A DNA stretch of 64,000 bases from Ruegeria sp. EL01 (GTDB taxonomy: Bacteria; Pseudomonadota; Alphaproteobacteria; Rhodobacterales; Rhodobacteraceae): contig NZ_OMPS01000009.1 in NCBI RefSeq assembly GCF_900313035.1, forward strand, positions 103 to 64,102, read 5' to 3'. This document shows, piece after piece, positions 53,192 through 62,097 of this stretch (its first letter is position 1; each line of letters starts with the position of its first letter). The notes beneath the pieces are model-generated. The model had not been told where the DNA came from. It worked only from the letters and a program-made list of their open reading frames with translations, and ran no database searches. Both the position numbers and the translations under genes were made by a program.

Positions 53192-54130
53192 ATGACTGAG
53201 AAGGAGCAGACCTTGGTATATGAAAACAATGGCGCCCCCAAAGATTGGCTCGAAGCTGAGCTTGAAGACACGTTGGACGAAGATTTCGAGATTGAATTCA
53301 GCGAACCCATGCTCTCGATGGAGGTTCGCAAGATCTATCGCGAACAACACCCCGACATGTTGGATCGCAAGGTCTATTTCCGCAACCTATTGCGGTTGCA
53401 GGCAGAGCTGATCAGGGTTCAGGACTGGGTTCAACACACAGGCGCAAAGGTTTGCATTCTGTTCGAAGGGCGCGACAGCGCTGGCAAAGGGGGCGTGATC
53501 AAACGCATCACACAGCGGCTGAATCCACGGGTTGCACGCGTTGTGGCCCTGCCAGCGCCCAGTCGTCGGGAACAAAGCCAATGGTACTTTCAGCGCTATG
53601 TGCCGCATTTGCCGGCGGCTGGCGAAATCGTGTTGTTTGATCGGTCCTGGTACAACCGTGCCGGGGTCGAACGCGTGATGGGGTTTGCAAGCGAGGATCA
53701 GGTTGAGCAGTTCTTTAAGGACGTTCCCGAGTTTGAACGGATGCTGGTCCGCTCAGGCATAATCCTGCTGAAGTATTGGTTCTCGATCACCGACGAAGAA
53801 CAGCAGTTGCGATTCCTGATGCGTATTCACGATCCGATGAAACAGTGGAAGCTGTCGCCGATGGATCTGGAATCCCGCATCCGTTGGGAGTCCTATACAA
53901 AAGCCAAAGAGGACATGTTGTTTCGCACCAACATCCCCGAGGCGCCCTGGTACATTGTTGAAGGCAATGACAAAAAGCGCGAGCGGTTGAACTGCATCGA
54001 ACACCTGCTGACGAGAATACCATACGAAGACGTTCCGCAGGAAAAGGTCAATCTGCCGGATCGGCGATACAATCCGGAATACGAGCGTCGCATCCTGCCC
54101 GACGAGTTGTATGTGCCGAAAGTCTATTGA
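53192..54130 (+). CDS. ppk2: Polyphosphate kinase 2
   Basis: 312-residue PPK2 that transfers phosphate between polyphosphate and nucleotides, mainly making GTP or ATP. Walker A VCILFEGRDSAGKGGVIKRI at about 88-107, lid-region RREQSQWYFQRYVPHLPAAGE, Walker B LFDRSWYNRAGVERVMGF at about 148-165, later WYIVEGNDKKRERLNCIEHL. Single PPK2 domain with a 60-residue acidic N-terminus. A long imperfect hairpin follows. Confidence 0.93.
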   Translation: MTEKEQTLVYENNGAPKDWLEAELEDTLDEDFEIEFSEPMLSMEVRKIYREQHPDMLDRKVYFRNLLRLQAELIRVQDWVQHTGAKVCILFEGRDSAGKGGVIKRITQRLNPRVARVVALPAPSRREQSQWYFQRYVPHLPAAGEIVLFDRSWYNRAGVERVMGFASEDQVEQFFKDVPEFERMLVRSGIILLKYWFSITDEEQQLRFLMRIHDPMKQWKLSPMDLESRIRWESYTKAKEDMLFRTNIPEAPWYIVEGNDKKRERLNCIEHLLTRIPYEDVPQEKVNLPDRRYNPEYERRILPDELYVPKVY

Positions 54131-54147
54131 CCGAAAAAGCCCAAGGT

Positions 54148-54178
54148 GGTGCGAGGCAAAAGACCTCTGCCCCGCACC
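54148..54178. terminator. Hairpin between ppk2 and CAP-protein genes
   Basis: GGTGCGAGGCA, loop of 9, TGCCCCGCACC: 10 of 11 pairs, lying between convergent genes 17 bp after ppk2. Confidence 0.5.
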
Positions 54179-54189
54179 AGAACGCCTGA

Positions 54190-55290
54190 TCAGGCGGCGT
54201 CCATCATGCAATCAAAGTTGAACGTGTTGAACATGTAGAAGTCGCAGGTTTCTCCTGCGACCATGTCCACTTCATTGGCTGTCGCTTCTTCTGTCGGAGT
54301 GTTTTCCGTTTGTGCAACCATTTCGAAGGGATCGGTGTCACCCGCATTGGTTTCTGCTGTTCGGGTGGTGTTCCAATCGAATTCATCCAACTGTGCGTGC
54401 AAGCCTTGGATGAACGATGTGAGCTCATCCAGAAAAGACTGAACGTCGAAACATGCGAGCTCTGGTTCACCAGCATCAACCACGTCAGTGTTGGGAGTTT
54501 CCTCCTCGGGCTCTTCCGTCTCGGTAACGTCAGTGCCCGGCGTTTCAGGCTCTTCGGTTTCCGGGGTTTCGGTTTCAGGCTCCTCGGTCTCCGTCACATC
54601 AGTTTCAGGCGTTTCGGGCTCTTCAACTTCCGGAGTTTCCGTTTCCGGCTCCTCTGTCTCGGTCACATCCGTTTCCGGAGTTTCCACTTCGGGTTCTTCC
54701 GTTTCCGGGGTCTCGGGTTCCGGCTCTTCTGTTTCCGTCACATCCGTTTCCGGAGTTTCGACCTCTGGCTCTTCCGGCTCTGCGACTTCCTCGGTTGGCG
54801 TTGCGGGCGCGGGTGTCGTGGGGGCATTGCCGTTGTCCAGCATCACGGGGCCGTCGGTGTTGGCGAAGTTCTGCGTGACCATGACGGCGTCATAGCCCTG
54901 CATGTCACCGGTTTCGATGCCGATGCCGATGTATTTGAAATCGGGGTTCAGGATGTTGGCCCGGTGACCCGGGCTGTCCATCAGCCCCTGATGCAGCTGA
55001 ACGACGTCATCGTTGATGCCGGGCGCACCGCGTTCCGATTGCCAGGCAATGTTTTCACCGGTGCGCCAGCTTCCTGACAGGTCAAACCCGGCGTCTTGCA
55101 TACGCTGAGTTGCCGAAGAACCCCCCGATCCGGTGTGGCTGAATGTGTCCGAGTTCAGCATCCATTCGCTGTGATCTTCGGATGAGTCATTCAGCCGGGT
55201 CTCAAGTTGCAGCGGATCAAGCCCGCGGGATGTGCGTTCCTGATTGATAAGCGCGAGCATTTCACGCTCGAACGTGCTTGCAGTCGACAT
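54190..55290 (-). CDS. CAP (SCP-like) domain protein with Glu/Thr/Pro repeat region
   Basis: 366-residue protein. CAP domain at about 8-140: EREMLALINQERTSRGLDPLQ, HSEWMLNSDTFSHTG (His), VQLHQGLMDSPGHRANILNPDFKYIGIGI. Then about 110 residues of repeats built from T-E-E-P-E-x-E-T-P-E-T-D-V, and a C-terminal part with LDELTSFIQGLHAQLDEFDW. No Sec signal at the start MSTASTF, so if it is secreted it uses another route such as a type I system. GGAGGC precedes the ATG at 55290. Function of the repeats unknown; a spacer on the surface is plausible. Confidence 0.8.
   Translation of the reverse strand: MSTASTFEREMLALINQERTSRGLDPLQLETRLNDSSEDHSEWMLNSDTFSHTGSGGSSATQRMQDAGFDLSGSWRTGENIAWQSERGAPGINDDVVQLHQGLMDSPGHRANILNPDFKYIGIGIETGDMQGYDAVMVTQNFANTDGPVMLDNGNAPTTPAPATPTEEVAEPEEPEVETPETDVTETEEPEPETPETEEPEVETPETDVTETEEPETETPEVEEPETPETDVTETEEPETETPETEEPETPGTDVTETEEPEEETPNTDVVDAGEPELACFDVQSFLDELTSFIQGLHAQLDEFDWNTTRTAETNAGDTDPFEMVAQTENTPTEEATANEVDMVAGETCDFYMFNTFNFDCMMDAA
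54480..54790 (-). repeat. Degenerate repeats coding the acidic Pro/Thr region
   Basis: About 310 bp of imperfect 30-45-bp units inside the CAP gene, encoding E-E-P-E-T-E-T-P-E-T-D-V-T-E-T variants. Units share CTCTTCNGTTTCCG-type segments on the plus strand. Such arrays change length by slippage or recombination. Confidence 0.7.
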
Positions 55291-55522
55291 AAGTGCCTCC
55301 GTTTTTTGTTTGTGTCCTTGTGGACGCGGCCACTTAGAAGAGAGCATGTCGAGAGAAATAGAGTGGTCCGAATATCGCGCGAATTTTGGCGACGCTGCGC
55401 TACCACTGCGGGATTCGCTGCGCTGCAAAATGCCGGGCAAAATGCTGCTGAAAGGGAAATGGCGGCTTGTCGCACACGCAAAGGCCGAGTCGGCGGATTG
55501 TATCCGGCCCTGAAAACGACAA

Positions 55523-55546
55523 ACCCCCGGGCGATGCCTCGGGGGT
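55523..55546 (-). terminator. Terminator of rpsU
   Basis: ACCCCCGGG/CTCGGGGGT stem (nine pairs, one G-T) followed on the minus strand by TTTGTCGTTTTC. It lies 45 bp downstream of rpsU. Confidence 0.65.
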
Positions 55547-55590
55547 CGTCAAATAGTGTCATCCAAAGCTGGAGTGCTTGGGGTCAGCTC

Positions 55591-55797
55591 TTAGAGCATA
55601 CCTTCGCGCTGTGCTTTCTTACGTGCCAGTTTACGGGCACGGCGGATCGCTTCAGCTTTCTCGCGCGCTTTTTTCTCGGACGGTTTCTCGAAATGTTGCT
55701 TAAGCTTCATTTCACGGAACACGCCTTCGCGCTGCAGCTTTTTCTTCAGGGCACGAAGCGCCTGATCGACGTTATTGTCGCGAACACTAACCTGCAT
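55591..55797 (-). CDS. rpsU: 30S ribosomal protein S21
   Basis: 68-residue basic protein: [33 protein letters not shown], then [22 protein letters not shown]. Typical alphaproteobacterial S21 in length and sequence. AAAGGTGG precedes the start. Divergent from the COQ9-family gene. Confidence 0.95.
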   Translation of the reverse strand: MQVSVRDNNVDQALRALKKKLQREGVFREMKLKQHFEKPSEKKAREKAEAIRRARKLARKKAQREGML

Positions 55798-55908
55798 GTG
55801 GTTGTCACCACCTTTCTAGATAGAGTTGCAAGGAAATTGCAGGAGTTGGCCGTATAGCAAAGCGCCCCTATCTTGTCTAGTACTGGGTCCGAGAACCGGA
55901 GAACCGCC

Positions 55909-56601
55909 ATGACCGTTACCTACGAAGACGCCAAGCAGCAATTGTTGAACGCCATTTTGAACCATGTTCCGTTCGACGGCTGGTCTGAAACAAGCTTGCG
56001 CGCCGCAATCACAGATTGTGACCTTGAGGACGGTTTGGCACGTGCCATCTGCCCGCGCGGGGCAGTCGATTTGGCGCTGGCCTATCACGCTCGCGGGGAT
56101 GCGGTCATGCTGGAACGGATCAAGACCGAAGATATGAGCGGCCTTAAATTCCGGGAAAAAATCGCCGCTGCCGTGCGCTATAGGCTTGAGGCGGTCGAGG
56201 ATAAGGAACTTGTACGTCGCGGGATGACCTTGTTTTCGCTGCCAATGCATGCGGGCGAAGGCGCCAAGGCCGTGTGGCAGACCTGCGATTTTATCTGGGA
56301 CGCGCTGGGTGATACGTCGGATGATGTGAACTGGTATACCAAGCGTGCAACTTTGTCGGGTGTGTATTCCTCCACCCTGTTGTTCTGGCTGGGTGATGAC
56401 AGCCCCGACCATCAGCGGGCATGGGAGTTTCTGGACCGCCGCATCGATGACGTCATGCAATTTGAGAAGTTGAAGGCGCAGGTGAAGGACAACCCGCTGT
56501 TCAAGCCGTTCCTTGCGCTGCCCAACTGGCTGGCCGGTCATGTGAAGGCCCCCATGAAGACGCGCGCTGATTTACCCGGATTGCTCAACCCACGAAAATA
56601 G
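55909..56601 (+). CDS. COQ9-family ubiquinone synthesis protein
   Basis: 230-residue protein of the COQ9 family, lipid-binding helpers of ubiquinone hydroxylation. TetR-like N-terminal fold (QQLLNAILNHVPFDGWSETSLRAAITDC), then VRYRLEAVEDKELVRRGMTLFSLP, QTCDFIWDALGDTSDDVNWYTKRATLSGVYSSTLLFWLGDDS, the COQ9 signature. Start at 55909 (MTVTYED); the frame opens 36 bases earlier. Next to rpsU as in many alphaproteobacteria. Confidence 0.88.
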   Translation: MTVTYEDAKQQLLNAILNHVPFDGWSETSLRAAITDCDLEDGLARAICPRGAVDLALAYHARGDAVMLERIKTEDMSGLKFREKIAAAVRYRLEAVEDKELVRRGMTLFSLPMHAGEGAKAVWQTCDFIWDALGDTSDDVNWYTKRATLSGVYSSTLLFWLGDDSPDHQRAWEFLDRRIDDVMQFEKLKAQVKDNPLFKPFLALPNWLAGHVKAPMKTRADLPGLLNPRK

Positions 56602-56665
56602 CACGCCGTTCCGTCTGGGCCTCTGTCCGGATGCCTGCTAGGCATTGAGCAAAGGAGATTTGCTC

Positions 56666-57652
56666 ATGACTCAGATGATGCGCGCCGTTGAGATTACCAA
56701 GCCGGGCGGCCCAGATGTTTTGCAGCTGACGGAAAGACCCATGCCCGAACCGGGGGCAGGGCAGGTGATTCTCAAAGTCGCATATGCCGGTGTGAACCGG
56801 CCCGATGCATTGCAGCGTGCAGGCGCGTATGATCCACCGCCCGATGCCAGCGATCTGCCGGGTCTTGAAGCGTCGGGCGAAGTTGTTGCCTTGGGCGCCG
56901 GGGTCGAAGGCCTGTCCGTCGGCGATAAGGTCTGCGCCCTTCTGCCCGGTGGCGGGTATGCGGAGTATGTGGCTACTCCGGCCGCGCATTGCCTGCCCGT
57001 TCCGCAGGGTATGGGCATGAAAGAAGCCGCCTGCCTGCCCGAGACCTTCTTTACCGTCTGGTCCAATGTCTTCACGCGCGGTGGTTTGAAAGCCGGTGAG
57101 CGGTTCTTGGTCCATGGCGGATCCAGCGGGATTGGAACCACAGCGATCCAATTGGCCAACGCATTTGGCGCAAGGGTCTTTGCCACTGCCGGGTCTGATG
57201 AAAAATGTGAGGCCTGCGTCAATCTTGGGGCCGAGAAGGCAATCAACTACCGCGATGAGGATTTTGTTGGGGTCATGCGGGCCGAGGGTGGTGCGAACCT
57301 GATTCTCGACATGGTGGGTGGCGATTACATCCCACGCAACGTCAAGGCTCTGGCCGAAGACGGGCGTTTGGTGCAGATCGCCTTCCTGCAAGGTCCGGTG
57401 GTCGAGTTGAACTTTGCGCTCATGATGGTGAAACGCCTGACGCTGACAGGAAGCACTTTGCGCCCGCAAAGTGATCTGGCGAAAGCCCAGATTGCCCAAG
57501 ACCTGCGAGAGGCCGTTTGGCCGTTGCTGGAGGCAGGCAAAGTTGCGCCAGTGATGGACAGCGCGTTTGATCTGTCAGATGCGGCTGCAGCCCACGCCCG
57601 GATGGAAAGTTCCGGTCACATCGGCAAAATCGTTCTGAACGTATCGCAGTGA
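56666..57652 (+). CDS. NAD(P)H-quinone oxidoreductase, PIG3 type
   Basis: 328-residue zinc-free medium-chain reductase similar to TP53I3/PIG3. Quinone-oxidoreductase pattern YAGVNRPDALQRAGAYDPPPDASDLPGLEASGEV, NADPH site RFLVHGGSSGIGTTAIQLANAFGARVFATAGSDEKCE at about 140-175, then KAINYRDEDFVGVM. AAAGGAGA precedes the ATG at 56666. Physiological substrate unknown. Confidence 0.88.
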   Translation: MTQMMRAVEITKPGGPDVLQLTERPMPEPGAGQVILKVAYAGVNRPDALQRAGAYDPPPDASDLPGLEASGEVVALGAGVEGLSVGDKVCALLPGGGYAEYVATPAAHCLPVPQGMGMKEAACLPETFFTVWSNVFTRGGLKAGERFLVHGGSSGIGTTAIQLANAFGARVFATAGSDEKCEACVNLGAEKAINYRDEDFVGVMRAEGGANLILDMVGGDYIPRNVKALAEDGRLVQIAFLQGPVVELNFALMMVKRLTLTGSTLRPQSDLAKAQIAQDLREAVWPLLEAGKVAPVMDSAFDLSDAAAAHARMESSGHIGKIVLNVSQ

Positions 57653-57672
57653 TCTCTGATCAAACGGATGGG

Positions 57673-58530
57673 TTAGGCGACGGCACGTCGATACAAGTGC
57701 CAGGTCGCATGACCCAATATTGGCATTACCACGATCAACCCCAGCAACATCGGGATGGCGCCGATCACCAGCAGGGTTGCGACGATGAAACCCCAGGTCA
57801 GAATGACACCGGGATTGTGACGCAGCACCCGGACCGAGGTCACCACTGCAACCGGCAGGCCGACTTTCTGATCAAGCAGTAACGGGAAACTGACGACGCT
57901 GACCGCGAGGGCGCAGAGGGCAAACAGAAATCCAACGGCCGTGCCAAACAGGATCATGGTCCACCCCGCTCCGGTTGTGAAAACCTGCGTGGCGAACGCA
58001 ACGAGGGATGTGGGTGGTTCAGGGCCCAACGTGTGAACGTAAATACTCTGCGCGACCATCAGCCAGACGAGTAACAGCATCACCAGATAAAACCCCAGCA
58101 CAAGGATGGCGCCAAAGGACGGTGATCGGAAAACACCGAAGGCGTCCAGCCAATGCACTTCGTTGCCTTGTTCACGCTTGCGGCTGATTTCGTACAATCC
58201 CACCGCAGCAACCGGCCCGATCAGGGCAAAGCCTGCGACGAGTGGTGCCAGCAAAGGCACCAGATTCATGTTCAGCGCGAACCCGAACATCAACAACCCG
58301 GCGATCGGATAAATCAATACGATAAAGATGGCGTCTGCTCGCGTTTCGAGAAAATCGTGGTATCCGGCCCTTAAGCAGGCACGCAAGTCCTGCAGGGTGA
58401 GTGTTTGGACCATGGGCAGTTGATTTGTGGCCGAACTGCCGATCCGGGATACGCTTTCCGTAACGTGATCGCTTGTGGCCCCCAAACTCTGGGCGGCCCA
58501 GCTGATCGGATTTCCGATTGTTTTAGCCAT
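57673..58530 (-). CDS. DUF2189 membrane protein
   Basis: 285-residue integral membrane protein with about six segments and the DUF2189 pattern LRACLRAGYHDFLETRADAIFIVLIYPIAGLL. The N-terminal 40 residues are cytoplasmic. I start at the second of two ATGs (58530) because AGGAAAGGG is correctly spaced to it. Function unknown. Confidence 0.82.
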   Translation of the reverse strand: MAKTIGNPISWAAQSLGATSDHVTESVSRIGSSATNQLPMVQTLTLQDLRACLRAGYHDFLETRADAIFIVLIYPIAGLLMFGFALNMNLVPLLAPLVAGFALIGPVAAVGLYEISRKREQGNEVHWLDAFGVFRSPSFGAILVLGFYLVMLLLVWLMVAQSIYVHTLGPEPPTSLVAFATQVFTTGAGWTMILFGTAVGFLFALCALAVSVVSFPLLLDQKVGLPVAVVTSVRVLRHNPGVILTWGFIVATLLVIGAIPMLLGLIVVMPILGHATWHLYRRAVA

Positions 58531-58719
58531 CTTCATCCCTTTCCTGGCGAGTTTTGCGCCGCGGAATGGATCCGGCTTTGGTTGCCCGTGGCCGGTCCAG
58601 CCGGCAACACTTGGAGCCAGTATACCACAGTTCGTGGATTCCGTGTCAACACCATGAGATCACCTGATTGCCCCCTCCTGCGGGCATGTTAGCTTGGGAC
58701 CAGGCAAGAGGAGGTGAGC

Positions 58720-59703
58720 ATGCAACAAACATCGCGTACGGTTGTCATTCATGAATTTGGCGGGCCCGAGGTCTTAAACGTCAAAGACATGCCGATTGGC
58801 GATCCCGGCCCGGGTGAGGTTCGCATTCGTCATCATGCCTGCGGATTGAATTTTATCGATGTCTATCAACGCACGGGTCTGTATCCGCTTGATCTGCCGC
58901 ACGCACTTGGCATGGAAGCTGCAGGCCTGATCGATTCGGTCGGCGAAGGTGTGACCCATCTGAAACCGGGTCAGCGCGCTGCCTATGCCGCTGCCCCATC
59001 CGGTGCGTATTGCGAAGCTCGGGTGATGCCTGCCGCGCAGGTGTGTCCACTCCCGGATGGCATCTCGTATGAGGCAGCAGCCGCTATGATGTTGAAAGGG
59101 CTGACGGTAGAGTATCTATTCCACCGCACAACACCGCTGAAACGAGGTGATACCGTCCTTTTCCATGCGGCTGCTGGGGGCGTGGGATTAATCGCCTGCC
59201 AATGGGCGAAATCCGAAGGCATTACTCTGATCGGAACGGCGGGGACGGATGAAAAATGCAGTCTGGCGCAATTCAACGGCGCCGCGCATTGCATCAACTA
59301 CCGAACCGAAAACTTTACTGAGCGTGTGGCTGAGATCACCGGTGGCAAAGGTGTGGATGTGGTGATGGACTCGGTCGGCGCCGATACATTCGAGGGGTCT
59401 CTGGACTGCGTGAAACCGCTGGGCATGATGATCTCTTTCGGCAATGCCTCAGGCGAGGTGCCGCCATTTGATATCGGTATTCTGTCGCAAAAAGGATCGC
59501 TTAAAATCACGCGACCAAAACTGTTCACGCATATCGCTGATCACGCGGTGTGCCAGGCAATGGCGCGGCGTTTGTTTGGAAAGGTCGAAGGGCGAGAGGT
59601 CAAGATCCACATTGATCAGCGATTCCCTTTGGATCAGGTCGCCGATGCGCATCGCGCGCTTGAGGCGCGGCAGACCACAGGCAGTACTATTCTGGATGTC
59701 TGA
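58720..59703 (+). CDS. qor: Quinone oxidoreductase (zeta-crystallin type)
   Basis: 327-residue NADPH:quinone oxidoreductase. N-terminal VVIHEFGGPEVLNVKDMPIGDPGPGEVRIRH, LNFIDVYQRTGLYPLDLPHALGMEAAG (family signature), NADPH loop DTVLFHAAAGGVGLIACQWAKSEGITLIGTAG, and a PKLFTHIA motif near 265. AGGAGG precedes ATG 58720. A terminator immediately follows. Confidence 0.9.
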   Translation: MQQTSRTVVIHEFGGPEVLNVKDMPIGDPGPGEVRIRHHACGLNFIDVYQRTGLYPLDLPHALGMEAAGLIDSVGEGVTHLKPGQRAAYAAAPSGAYCEARVMPAAQVCPLPDGISYEAAAAMMLKGLTVEYLFHRTTPLKRGDTVLFHAAAGGVGLIACQWAKSEGITLIGTAGTDEKCSLAQFNGAAHCINYRTENFTERVAEITGGKGVDVVMDSVGADTFEGSLDCVKPLGMMISFGNASGEVPPFDIGILSQKGSLKITRPKLFTHIADHAVCQAMARRLFGKVEGREVKIHIDQRFPLDQVADAHRALEARQTTGSTILDV

Positions 59704-59708
59704 AAAAA

Positions 59709-59731
59709 GACCCGGCGCAACACGCCGGGTC
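59709..59731 (-). terminator. Terminator of the outer-membrane protein gene
   Basis: GACCCGGCG, loop CAACA, CGCCGGGTC, with six A (59703-59708) on its left that become a T-tract on the minus strand. Perfect 9-bp stem; it also ends the qor transcript on the other strand. Confidence 0.75.
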
Positions 59732-59753
59732 GATCTTGGTGGTAGCAAAAACC

Positions 59754-60287
59754 TTAGAACCGGTAGGCAGCCTTGATCTGGAATGTGGTCGCATCCACAT
59801 CAATACCTGACGAGTTGAAGTCATCAAATTCGTGGTAAAGCAGCTCGCCCGCGATGCTGATATTGGGGGCAACGATCTGTTCGTAACCGGCACCGATGAA
59901 CCAACCATCGTCGCTGCCAAGGGTATCGGTATCCGCTTCGGCGTAACCGGCGGTTCCGTATAGCAAGCCTTGCGGGTTCACCTTGTAACCGGCGCGTGCC
60001 TTAAGGCGCCAGACGTTCTCGACCGTTGCGGTGCCAGACAGGTCGACATCGGACCAATCATAGTCAAAACCACCGCCAACAACCCAGTCCCCCAGGTCAT
60101 AGTCATAACCCAGAATGATACCGCCGATCAGCCCATCTCCGTCAACGCCGGACGTGCTGGTGTCTATGTCGGCATACCCGATCTGGGCACCACCATAGAA
60201 GCCTGTCCAATTTCCCGAAGACTGCGCCATCGCAGATCCTGCCACCAAGGTCGCGACAGTGGTGACGAGTGCCAATTTTCCTGTCAT
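59754..60287 (-). CDS. Outer-membrane beta-barrel protein (Opa-like)
   Basis: 177-residue OMP_b-brl family protein with a signal peptide (MTGKLALVTTVATLVAGSAMA, cleaved after Ala21). The mature part has alternating strands beginning NWTGFYGGAQIGYADID and ends with IQIKAAYRF-like FQIKAAYRF, the C-terminal aromatic needed for insertion. Eight strands are likely. AAAGGAT precedes the ATG at 60287. Function unknown. Confidence 0.85.
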   Translation of the reverse strand: MTGKLALVTTVATLVAGSAMAQSSGNWTGFYGGAQIGYADIDTSTSGVDGDGLIGGIILGYDYDLGDWVVGGGFDYDWSDVDLSGTATVENVWRLKARAGYKVNPQGLLYGTAGYAEADTDTLGSDDGWFIGAGYEQIVAPNISIAGELLYHEFDDFNSSGIDVDATTFQIKAAYRF

Positions 60288-60512
60288 CTGACAATCCTTT
60301 CGATCAAAGCTCCAAGCTGCACGGCCCAAATTCACCTGCGCACGTCTACAAACTTCTACGGTCCGATCTTCAAACCGGATCACTGATGTTTTTTTGTATT
60401 CCGACCCGAATTTAAGCTGCTCCGATTGTGTTCGGAGGTCTGCATCCATGCAAAGAGGATGCTTGTTCCCAGATTAGATAGGTCTGGTACTTCATGCTTT
60501 CAAATGACGTGC

Positions 60513-60534
60513 GGCGGCGGTACATTCCGCCGCC
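60513..60534 (-). terminator. Hairpin downstream of the YHS gene
   Basis: GGCGGCGG, loop TACATT, CCGCCGCC; perfect 8-bp stem just after the stop of the YHS-protein gene on the minus strand, without a good T-tract. Confidence 0.5.
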
Positions 60535-60558
60535 GACATGTTCAGAGTTTTCAGCGGA

Positions 60559-61032
60559 TTATTGCTGCAATTCCGCCGGATCTTTGTCGGCGATGTCAGT
60601 CCAGTTTACGCTGGCTTGTTCAATAAAGCCCGGGATGTCGCCTTCCCAGCGTTCCTGAATGTCTTTCGACAGGTTCAAGTACAGTTTGTTATCGACGATT
60701 TTCCAATGGTTCGGGTCGCCGTCAAACTTAAAGCCCATGGCCGCACCAAAGGCGCAATAGCCGCCATATGCTGGCAAGTAAGCCGCTGGGTTGGCCTCAA
60801 ATGCGGCTTTGTTTTCTTCTGATGAAAAGCGATACATCGCGTCATCGTGCAGCGTGGTGATGCGGTAGTCGCCTTTGGTGGCTTCGCCTTCCGAGAAATA
60901 GGCAACCGGGTCATAACCCTGCATCGCCAATCCAGTCGAACTTGCGTTGATTTCAACACCAGCGGCCAGGGTCGAAGTCGCGATTGCTACAGACAGCGCA
61001 ACGCCGCCAACCAGAGATTTAAACGTATTCAT
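60559..61032 (-). CDS. Secreted YHS-domain protein
   Basis: 157-residue periplasmic protein. Signal peptide MNTFKSLVGGVALSVAIATSTLAAG, then the YHS pattern GLAMQGYDPVAYFSEGEATKGD, YRFSSEENKAAFEANPAAYLPAYGGYCAFGAAMG (Cys near 105). YHS domains are linked to copper and other metals. AAGGTGA precedes the ATG at 61032; the open frame starts 96 bases earlier without a signal. Role uncertain. Confidence 0.82.
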   Translation of the reverse strand: MNTFKSLVGGVALSVAIATSTLAAGVEINASSTGLAMQGYDPVAYFSEGEATKGDYRITTLHDDAMYRFSSEENKAAFEANPAAYLPAYGGYCAFGAAMGFKFDGDPNHWKIVDNKLYLNLSKDIQERWEGDIPGFIEQASVNWTDIADKDPAELQQ

Positions 61033-61222
61033 AGCTTCACCTTTCGTGAATTGCGCCACCGTGTGTCGCTGAAATTGCGACTGATGACGCCAGGGTTTTG
61101 TCCAGTGCGGCCGGTAATTTGCCGTCACAAAATCTCAGGTGGGAAGCGGTGGGATCACGTTCAAAGCAATCAATCGTGAATGTGCAGCAGTGAAGAGAGT
61201 GTGTTCAAAAACGCAGGGTCGG

Positions 61223-61492
61223 TCAGGTGTCTGGTTCAAGTGCAGTAACGAACTCGGTCACCTTGCATGCGGACATTTCGCAAGGGCGCAGCAGCCCGCC
61301 GCTGTTCCGGGTTTGATACAGGTTCAGGCTGATATAGTCGTTGCCGCCAAGCTCATGCGCGACAAGTTTATGGGATCTGCCTTGGGCAAAAACCTGCCGC
61401 GTCACAACATAGCGCCGAAGCCCCGAGGTCCCCGCGAACGTGCCAAGCGGCAACGCGAGGAATGCTGTCAGAAAATGTTCTGACGCCGTCAC
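61223..61492 (-). CDS. Small protein translationally coupled to plsY
   Basis: 89-residue protein starting at GTG 61492, which overlaps the plsY stop (GTGA). N-terminal part is hydrophobic or amphipathic (EHFLTAFLALPLGTF), then YVVTRQVFAQGRSHKLVAHELGGNDYISLNLYQTRNSGGLLRPCEMSACKV in segments, ending TEFVTALEPDT. The regular mix of charged and hydrophobic residues and the 4-base overlap argue for a true gene. I do not know its family. It might be a partner of PlsY or a separate enzyme of unknown role. Confidence 0.65.
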   Translation of the reverse strand: MTASEHFLTAFLALPLGTFAGTSGLRRYVVTRQVFAQGRSHKLVAHELGGNDYISLNLYQTRNSGGLLRPCEMSACKVTEFVTALEPDT

Positions 61493-62097
61493 GATTTTCC
61501 GATTTTGGGTTCTGTTCCGGCTTTGATGCGGGCCACATTGGAATTGTGACGCCAGTACACCAGAACTGTCAGAATGATCCCAAGGAAGAAGGCCGATCCA
61601 TCCGTCAGCAAGACCACCCAGGTCGTTGACAAAGCCGCCGCCCCAAGCGCGCCAACGGACGAGATCCGCCAGAACCCGGCAGCAACCAGCCATGTCAGGC
61701 AGCAGGCGACACCGACACGCCAATCCAGCGCCAGCCAGATCCCCAGAAAGGTTGCAACCCCTTTGCCGCCTTTGAAGCCGAGCCAAACCGGAAAGCAATG
61801 TCCCAGAAAGGCCATCAGCGCCGCAATTTGCGCCGCATCGTCGCCTGCAAAGCTACGGGCCAGCAGCACCGCAGCCATGCCTTTGCCTGCATCAAACAGC
61901 AAGGTTAGCGCAGCTGCAGCCTTGTTTCCGGTGCGCAAAACATTGGTGGCGCCGATATTGCCCGACCCGATCTGCCGCAGGTTGCCCAGACCCATCACCT
62001 TGGCGATGATCATGCCGAATGGGATGGATCCCATCAGGTAGCCAAGAACGGCCCACAGGATCAGTTGGGTTGTTGTACTGTCGATCAAGGGCATCAA
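61489..62097 (-). CDS. plsY: Glycerol-3-phosphate acyltransferase PlsY
   Basis: 202-residue membrane enzyme that moves acyl groups from acyl phosphate to glycerol-3-phosphate, the first step of phospholipid synthesis. Motifs: GYLMGSIPFGMIIAKVMGLGNLRQIGSGNIGATNVLRTG, FLGHCFPVWLGFKGGKGVATFLG. Five membrane segments. It starts inside the stop of the dihydroorotase-like gene by 4 bases. Normal length. Confidence 0.95.
   Translation of the reverse strand: MMPLIDSTTTQLILWAVLGYLMGSIPFGMIIAKVMGLGNLRQIGSGNIGATNVLRTGNKAAAALTLLFDAGKGMAAVLLARSFAGDDAAQIAALMAFLGHCFPVWLGFKGGKGVATFLGIWLALDWRVGVACCLTWLVAAGFWRISSVGALGAAALSTTWVVLLTDGSAFFLGIILTVLVYWRHNSNVARIKAGTEPKIGKS

Noticed and set aside
52916-53350. N-terminal extension of the CPBP protease frame
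   Set aside because: Hydrophilic, not membrane-like, and it overlaps the ppk2 start region; the GTG at 52915 gives a normal CPBP protein.
54488-54895. Plus-strand Ser/Val-rich repetitive frame of 135 codons
   Set aside because: Antisense of the CAP-protein repeat tract; repetitive only because the other strand is.
56585-57499. Minus-strand frame of 304 codons opposite the first quinone oxidoreductase
   Set aside because: Shadow frame without a ribosome-binding site or family motif.
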